Of a stretch of 9,082 nucleotides of DNA, positions 5,165-9,082 are shown piece by piece. Positions within the stretch are counted from its first letter, which is position 1; every line of letters begins with the position of its first letter. This DNA comes from an uncultured Oscillibacter sp. (GTDB taxonomy: Bacteria > Bacillota > Clostridia > Oscillospirales > Oscillospiraceae). The notes under the pieces were generated by a model that was given only the letters and a program-made list of their open reading frames with translations, was not told the origin of the DNA and did not search any database. The position numbers and the translations under genes are program-made. The DNA lies in the NCBI GenBank assembly GCA_902490355.1, contig CABUDN010000112.1, forward strand, positions 1 through 9,082. The letters are read 5' to 3'.

Positions 5165-6706
5165 TCAGTCCTCTTTTGACACAACGTCGGGATCTCCAAT
5201 GGTCTTTTTGCTGAAAAAGCGCATGATGACAGGCGTAAACAGGCCAATCACAACCATCACAAACAGCACAATGGAAATCGGGCGGGAAAAGAAATATCCC
5301 ACCAAATCGCCCCGGCAGATCAGCAGCACTTGATTCCAGTTTTTCTCGGCCATCGGCCCCAGAATCATTCCCAGGATCATCGGTGCCGTTGCAAATCCCA
5401 GTTTCCGGGCAAAGTATCCGATGAGTCCGAAGAGCAGCATAATCGTAACGTCAAAATTGCTGTTTTGAATTGCAAAGGCGCCAATCGTAGCCAAGCCAAT
5501 GATCAGGGGAATCAAGATGGCATTCGGAATCACGCAGATCCGTACCACATACTTGGCCACCAGCATTCCCAGAACGCCCATGAGCACATTGGCAATCAGG
5601 AATCCCAGGATGACGGCATAAGTAATCTCTCCCTGCTTGGTAAACAGCTCGTATCCGGGTGTGAGACCCTGAATCATCATGCCGCCCAACATAATCGCGC
5701 AGGTTCCCGAACCAGGAATTCCCAGAGTCAGCATGGGAATCAGCGCGCCTCCGGTTACAGCATTGTTGGCGCTTTCCGATGCGGCAATGCCTTCAATGGC
5801 GCCTTTTCCGAACATCTCCGGATGCTTGGAACGTTTTTTTGCACTGTTGTAGGCCACCCAGGAGCCGATATCGCAGCCGGTACCGGGCAAGATTCCAATC
5901 AAAATTCCCAAAACGGAAGAGAACCCAATGGTGGGCATAATTTGTTTCATCTCTTTCCAGCTGGGCCACGGAGAGCCTACCGCCAAATCCTTGACACTGC
6001 CCTCCAGAATTTTGGTCTGTCCTCCCCGGAGTTCCTCCACAGAAATCATGACCTGCGAGATGGCAAACAGCCCAATCATTGCCGGAACCAGCTGGATGCC
6101 GGATTCCAGCGGGATGATGCCAAAGGTAAACCGCGGATATCCGCTGAGCAGATCCATGCCCACCGTGCCGAACAGCAATCCCAGAGCACCGGAAATCAGG
6201 CCTTTGACCATGTTTTCACCGGACATGGACCCGATAATGGTCAGGCCAAAGCACGCCAGCAGGAAGTACTCCAACGAACTGAACCAGAGGGAAACTTTTG
6301 CCAGCTGCGGTGCAATCACCAGCAGGGCTACCGCGGAAATGGTACCGCCAATCATGGAAGAGATCGTGGAAATTCCCACAGCTTTGAGGCCTTTTCCCTT
6401 CTTCGTCAGTGGGAATCCATCCATCGCCGTAGCCGCGGATGCCGGCGTTCCCGGCGTGTGAATCAGGCAAGCGGTCACACTGCCTCCATAGATTGCAGAT
6501 GTATAAACAGCCGTCAGCATTATCAGACCGGGAGCCGGATCCATTTTAAAAGTCAGAGGTACCAGCAGAGCAACCGCCATGGACGCAGACAGGCCCGGCA
6601 GGGCTCCTACAATCATGCCTGCCACCACACCGATAATCAAAACCGACAGGCAGTCCCAGGTGAACAGCTGCGCCGCTGCGCTCAGCAGCATCTGTGTCAA
6701 CGACAT
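5165..6706 (-). CDS. tctA: Tripartite tricarboxylate transporter, TctA large permease subunit
   Basis: This 513-aa inner-membrane protein is the large subunit of a TctABC (TTT) secondary transporter, which imports a carboxylate delivered by the TctC binding protein. Family signatures are GALPGLSA (34-41), YGGS (73-76), TPGTPASAATAMDGFP (84-99), GILPGTGCDIGSW (271-283), EGIAASESANNA (305-316) and LGIPGSG (328-334). The GxLPG and PG elements recur in the two halves, showing the inverted or duplicated internal repeat of the family. About a dozen hydrophobic segments span the protein, and length is typical (about 500). The ATG at 6706 follows GGAGGAG with 5 nt spacing. It lies 16 bp after tctB and 18 bp before the NAD-type dehydrogenase. 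The substrate could be citrate, tartrate, an aromatic acid or another carboxylate; sequence alone does not tell. Confidence 0.95.
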   Translation of the reverse strand: MSLTQMLLSAAAQLFTWDCLSVLIIGVVAGMIVGALPGLSASMAVALLVPLTFKMDPAPGLIMLTAVYTSAIYGGSVTACLIHTPGTPASAATAMDGFPLTKKGKGLKAVGISTISSMIGGTISAVALLVIAPQLAKVSLWFSSLEYFLLACFGLTIIGSMSGENMVKGLISGALGLLFGTVGMDLLSGYPRFTFGIIPLESGIQLVPAMIGLFAISQVMISVEELRGGQTKILEGSVKDLAVGSPWPSWKEMKQIMPTIGFSSVLGILIGILPGTGCDIGSWVAYNSAKKRSKHPEMFGKGAIEGIAASESANNAVTGGALIPMLTLGIPGSGTCAIMLGGMMIQGLTPGYELFTKQGEITYAVILGFLIANVLMGVLGMLVAKYVVRICVIPNAILIPLIIGLATIGAFAIQNSNFDVTIMLLFGLIGYFARKLGFATAPMILGMILGPMAEKNWNQVLLICRGDLVGYFFSRPISIVLFVMVVIGLFTPVIMRFFSKKTIGDPDVVSKED

Positions 6707-6722
6707 CTTGACTCCTCCCTTC

Positions 6723-7154
6723 CTAAATGATGCTGACCTTCAGCCAAACCACAAACATCAAATAGATAAACAGCGCATAACCAGCCGTAATGGCCAGGAT
6801 CAGCCACCAGGGCTTGACCTTCAGAGCAATCATAAATCCAACCAGCATCACGGCGGTCGCCGGGAAATAGCCGAACAGATCAAACAAAACCGCATACACC
6901 ACGATCGCCGCAAAGGCCACAAGCGGCACGGCAATTTCCTTCCAGTGCACTCCGCTTTCCGCGTCATGATCTTTGGCATATTTCCGCACATCCAGATACA
7001 GCATAATCACGGTCAGCACAGTCAGCAAGATCAAACACATGCGGGGAAACAGCGCCGGTGTACTGGGCATTCCCATTGTCTGGGCAAAGAGGAATCCATA
7101 AATAATCAACAGCACCACCGAAGTGATGACAGACTCGCGAGCTTTTGGTGACAT
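6723..7154 (-). CDS. tctB: Tripartite tricarboxylate transporter, TctB small permease subunit
   Basis: This 143-aa membrane protein has about four to five hydrophobic segments: residues about 9-27, 35-55, 75-93, 95-112 and 115-138. The TctB-typical short motif with FPR (ALFPR) comes just after the first helix. Its small size, composition and position between tctC and tctA identify it; the small subunits are poorly conserved at sequence level. The ATG at 7154 is preceded by AGGAGAAGG. Longer in-frame starts (up to 7244) would run through the upstream hairpin and lack a binding site. It associates with TctA in the inner membrane. Nothing suggests truncation. Confidence 0.9.
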   Translation of the reverse strand: MSPKARESVITSVVLLIIYGFLFAQTMGMPSTPALFPRMCLILLTVLTVIMLYLDVRKYAKDHDAESGVHWKEIAVPLVAFAAIVVYAVLFDLFGYFPATAVMLVGFMIALKVKPWWLILAITAGYALFIYLMFVVWLKVSII

Positions 7155-7173
7155 AGCCTTCTCCTTTCTGAAA

Positions 7174-7203
7174 GCAAAGACAGGGACCATGCCCTGTCTT
7201 TGC
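7174..7203 (-). promoter_or_regulatory. Perfect 12-bp hairpin between tctC and tctB
   Basis: The arms GCAAAGACAGGG (7174-7185) and CCCTGTCTTTGC (7192-7203) are perfect complements with a 6-nt loop. They lie 42 nt past the tctC stop and 19 nt before the tctB start. On the minus strand only TTT follows the stem, so it would be at most a weak terminator. A stable hairpin 3' of a binding-protein gene commonly protects that mRNA and lowers permease expression. That role is inferred here. Confidence 0.6.
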
Positions 7204-7245
7204 CAGAATCTTTTCTGCGGGCCACATGAACTTGTGCGCAGCATG

Positions 7246-8298
7246 TCAATCCGGGATCATTTCAATCCCAAAAATATCCAGATACAGCTTGCGGACGTCA
7301 TTCATATAGTTGAGATAGCTGTCGTCTTCCGCCGTCACAAAGTTCGTTACGCATCCCATGGCATTCATCTGTTCAATGGTATCCGGATTGGTAATGGCCG
7401 CTTCAGTTGCCTGACGCAATTTTTCCAGAATTGCAGGATCCGTGCCGGGTGCCGTCGCATATCCCCGGGCGGAGAAGCTGACAATCTCCTGCCCCGTCAG
7501 CTCTTTTACTGTGGGCACATCCGGAATCAGGTCTGTCACACGCTCAGGTGCCGCCACAGCGCCAATTTTGAACGTACCGCCCTGGTCACCCACCAGAGTA
7601 TCGCCGATATTGCCAATCAGCAGGTCACAGCTGCCATTCAGCAGCAGCACCTCATTGTCTTTGGAGCCTTCCGTGATCACCGCCGAGAACTTGGTCCCAA
7701 AGGCAGCGTTCATCATCTCAGCAAAAGCGTAGTCATCTCCGCCGATGTTCATCTGGGACGTGCCGTAAAGCAGCTCATGCTCTTTGGCATATTCAATGAG
7801 CGAGTTGAAATCGCTCCAGCGGGTCTCATCTGTCTTCCAGCAAACCGTTCCATAGTCTGAAACATGGTTGCCCAGCAGGTCAAAATCCGTATGGTTGTAA
7901 TCGCGGGGATTTTCCGCCTGTTCCTTGCAGATGCAGATGCCCGGAGAGTTGATGACACAGATGGTATAGCCGTCAGGCTCCGTGTTGTGCACCACTTCAT
8001 TCCAGGAAACATGTCCGCCGGAACCCGGCAGATTTTCCACCACCACAGTCTGTCCCAGTTCCTTGCCCAAAGCCTCGGCAAAAATCCGGCACATCAGATC
8101 CGAGGAACCGCCGGCGGAAAATCCGCAAATCAAGCGGATTGTGGAGTCATTGGGCCAGTTGCCCGAACCGGTTGTCTCACCGCCCGCGGAAGAAGAGGAC
8201 TGACTGTCTTCCCCCGTCTGGGCGGAACCGCCGCAGCCGCTTAAACACAGGGCTGCCAGCATCACGACCGCAAGAGCCAAAGCAAATCTACGTTTCAT
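7246..8298 (-). CDS. tctC: Tripartite tricarboxylate transporter, TctC substrate-binding lipoprotein
   Basis: This 350-aa extracytoplasmic solute-binding protein belongs to the TctC/Bug family. The signal peptide is MKRRF plus a hydrophobic stretch ending in lipobox LSGC, with Cys22 as the lipidation site. A flexible Ser/Gly/Thr-rich linker (about 23-47) is typical of Gram-positive lipoprotein receptors. Family motifs are IRLICGFSAGGSSD (54-67), GQTVVVENLPGSGG (82-95) and EPDGYT (107-112), and the mature domain is about 300 residues. The ATG at 8298 is chosen because AGAGGGAGAA lies 5 nt upstream and it gives a clean signal peptide. The ATG at 8325 also has a GGCAGGG-like site, but its product would have an extra charged N-terminus. 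Its stop is 91 bp before tctB, with a hairpin between. It should capture the carboxylate outside the membrane and hand it to TctA/TctB. The ligand is unknown. Confidence 0.94.
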   Translation of the reverse strand: MKRRFALALAVVMLAALCLSGCGGSAQTGEDSQSSSSAGGETTGSGNWPNDSTIRLICGFSAGGSSDLMCRIFAEALGKELGQTVVVENLPGSGGHVSWNEVVHNTEPDGYTICVINSPGICICKEQAENPRDYNHTDFDLLGNHVSDYGTVCWKTDETRWSDFNSLIEYAKEHELLYGTSQMNIGGDDYAFAEMMNAAFGTKFSAVITEGSKDNEVLLLNGSCDLLIGNIGDTLVGDQGGTFKIGAVAAPERVTDLIPDVPTVKELTGQEIVSFSARGYATAPGTDPAILEKLRQATEAAITNPDTIEQMNAMGCVTNFVTAEDDSYLNYMNDVRKLYLDIFGIEMIPD

Positions 8299-8381
8299 GT
8301 CAATTCTCCCTCTTTCTTTGTCCATGTATTCCCTGCCTGTTATTCGGTATGCGTCAGTGTTGTTCCGCCGTCTTTTCCGGT

Positions 8382-9065
8382 TCAGTCCACATACTCCACG
8401 CCAATGGCCTCCAGCTTCTGGTCCACCCACGGACGCGGAAGAACTCCCTCGTTGGCAATCCGCTCCATGGTCGCAGCCTCGTTGTCATTGAACGCCCGGA
8501 CCTTCTTGGCAAGCTCCTCCGCTTCATCCGGACGGATGACGATCACACCGTCAGCATCGCCCACCACAATATCTCCCGGATGAACCACTATGCCGCCTAC
8601 TGTTACCACGCCGCCGATTTCTCCCGGCCCATTCTTGTATGGTCCGTTCGGCGTGACTCCCCTGGCATATACCGGGAAATCCATCTGCGCAATGGAATCG
8701 CTGTCCCGGATACTGCCGTCTACGACAATTCCGGCAATTCCGCGCTTTGCACAGTACCGCACCATAATCTCTCCAAAAATGGACCGATTGGGATCTCCGC
8801 CGGCATCAATCATAAAGACATCGCCCGGCTGAGCCATATCCATGGCCTTATGGAAAAACAGGTTGTCTCCCTCGGCGACTTTCACCGTAAAGGCGGTTCC
8901 CAGCAGCGGCGCCTTGTTGATTGGCCGGATTGTCTGCCGCAGTGCAGCCGTTCGGTTCATACAGTCGTCGATATTGGCCACCGGAAGTCCCCGGAAGCGC
9001 TCCACAATCTCCCTGTCCGGACGCTGCAGCCTGGCATTGAGTTCTTCCCCAGCGGCCGCTCTCAT
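8382..9065 (-). CDS. RraA-like / 4-hydroxy-4-methyl-2-oxoglutarate aldolase family protein (5' end uncertain)
   Basis: The protein is 227 aa from the ATG at 9065. The reading frame stays open to the window edge and no good ribosome binding site precedes this ATG, so the real start may lie beyond 9082. It belongs to the RraA/HMG-CHA aldolase fold. GEIM (98-101) sits at the pyruvate-binding loop position. DGSIRD (116-121) has R120 and metal-binding D121, the pair essential in class II HMG/CHA aldolases. PGDIVVGDADGVIVI (163-177) is the conserved C-terminal strand region. Retention of these residues suggests an active lyase (aldol cleavage giving pyruvate, or oxaloacetate decarboxylation) rather than the RNase E inhibitor role of gammaproteobacterial RraA. 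It is the first visible gene of the operon, 83 bp before tctC; I see no clear promoter in that gap. A link to catabolism of the imported acid is inferred. Confidence 0.88.
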   Translation of the reverse strand: MRAAAGEELNARLQRPDREIVERFRGLPVANIDDCMNRTAALRQTIRPINKAPLLGTAFTVKVAEGDNLFFHKAMDMAQPGDVFMIDAGGDPNRSIFGEIMVRYCAKRGIAGIVVDGSIRDSDSIAQMDFPVYARGVTPNGPYKNGPGEIGGVVTVGGIVVHPGDIVVGDADGVIVIRPDEAEELAKKVRAFNDNEAATMERIANEGVLPRPWVDQKLEAIGVEYVD

Positions 9066-9082
9066 GGTCGCCCGTTCCAGCT

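Noticed and set aside
5330..6730. 466-codon plus-strand open frame opposite tctA
   Set aside because: Its translation is Gln/His/Asn/Arg-rich and lacks hydrophobic segments. TctA signatures are clear on the minus strand.
8299..8381. Separate promoter for tctC in the gap after the RraA-like gene
   Set aside because: No -35/-10 pair with sensible spacing is visible on the minus strand; cotranscription is simpler.

Overview
The window looks like chromosome of a Gram-positive, moderately GC-rich Clostridia-type bacterium (Oscillospiraceae-like is my best guess). Reasons: GGAGG-type ribosome binding sites before nearly every gene, a lipoprotein substrate-binding protein with a Ser-rich linker after the lipobox, and gene types common in gut Firmicutes. 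The taxonomy is inference from style, not from a marker gene.

Left part (1-970): a plus-strand YheO/DauR-type regulator (PAS_6 plus HTH_22) with its own strong extended -10 promoter in a very AT-rich leader. It is followed by a hairpin with A-tract and T-tract flanks at 928-967 that can terminate transcription from both sides.

Middle part (about 972-2207, minus strand): a retron. A near-consensus promoter (2180-2207) drives a roughly 190-nt non-coding RNA bounded by a 13-bp a1/a2 inverted repeat (2145-2157 and 1972-1984). Inside are msr-like hairpins and a long, imperfect msd-like hairpin. Directly after a2 comes a 320-aa reverse transcriptase carrying the retron hallmarks NAxxH (NAAQH), QGAPSSP, YCDD and VTG. 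No accessory effector gene is visible on either side, so this is an RT plus ncRNA retron without an adjacent toxin or effector. It is the most interesting element of the window.

Right part (2233-9082, minus strand, transcribed toward the retron): a carboxylate-catabolism operon. In transcription order it encodes an RraA/HMG-aldolase-like protein (its start lies near the window edge), the tripartite tricarboxylate transporter TctC-TctB-TctA, an NAD-type D-2-hydroxyacid dehydrogenase, an EamA/DMT permease and a GhrA-like D-2-hydroxyacid dehydrogenase with an NADPH-type signature. Spacings are short, and two intercistronic hairpins (7174-7203 and 4131-4166) may tune relative expression.

The likely job is uptake of a hydroxy-, keto- or dicarboxylic acid, aldol cleavage or decarboxylation, and reduction or oxidation of 2-oxo/2-hydroxy acids. 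The exact substrate cannot be read from sequence. The divergent regulator is a plausible controller of this operon, with the retron sitting between them.
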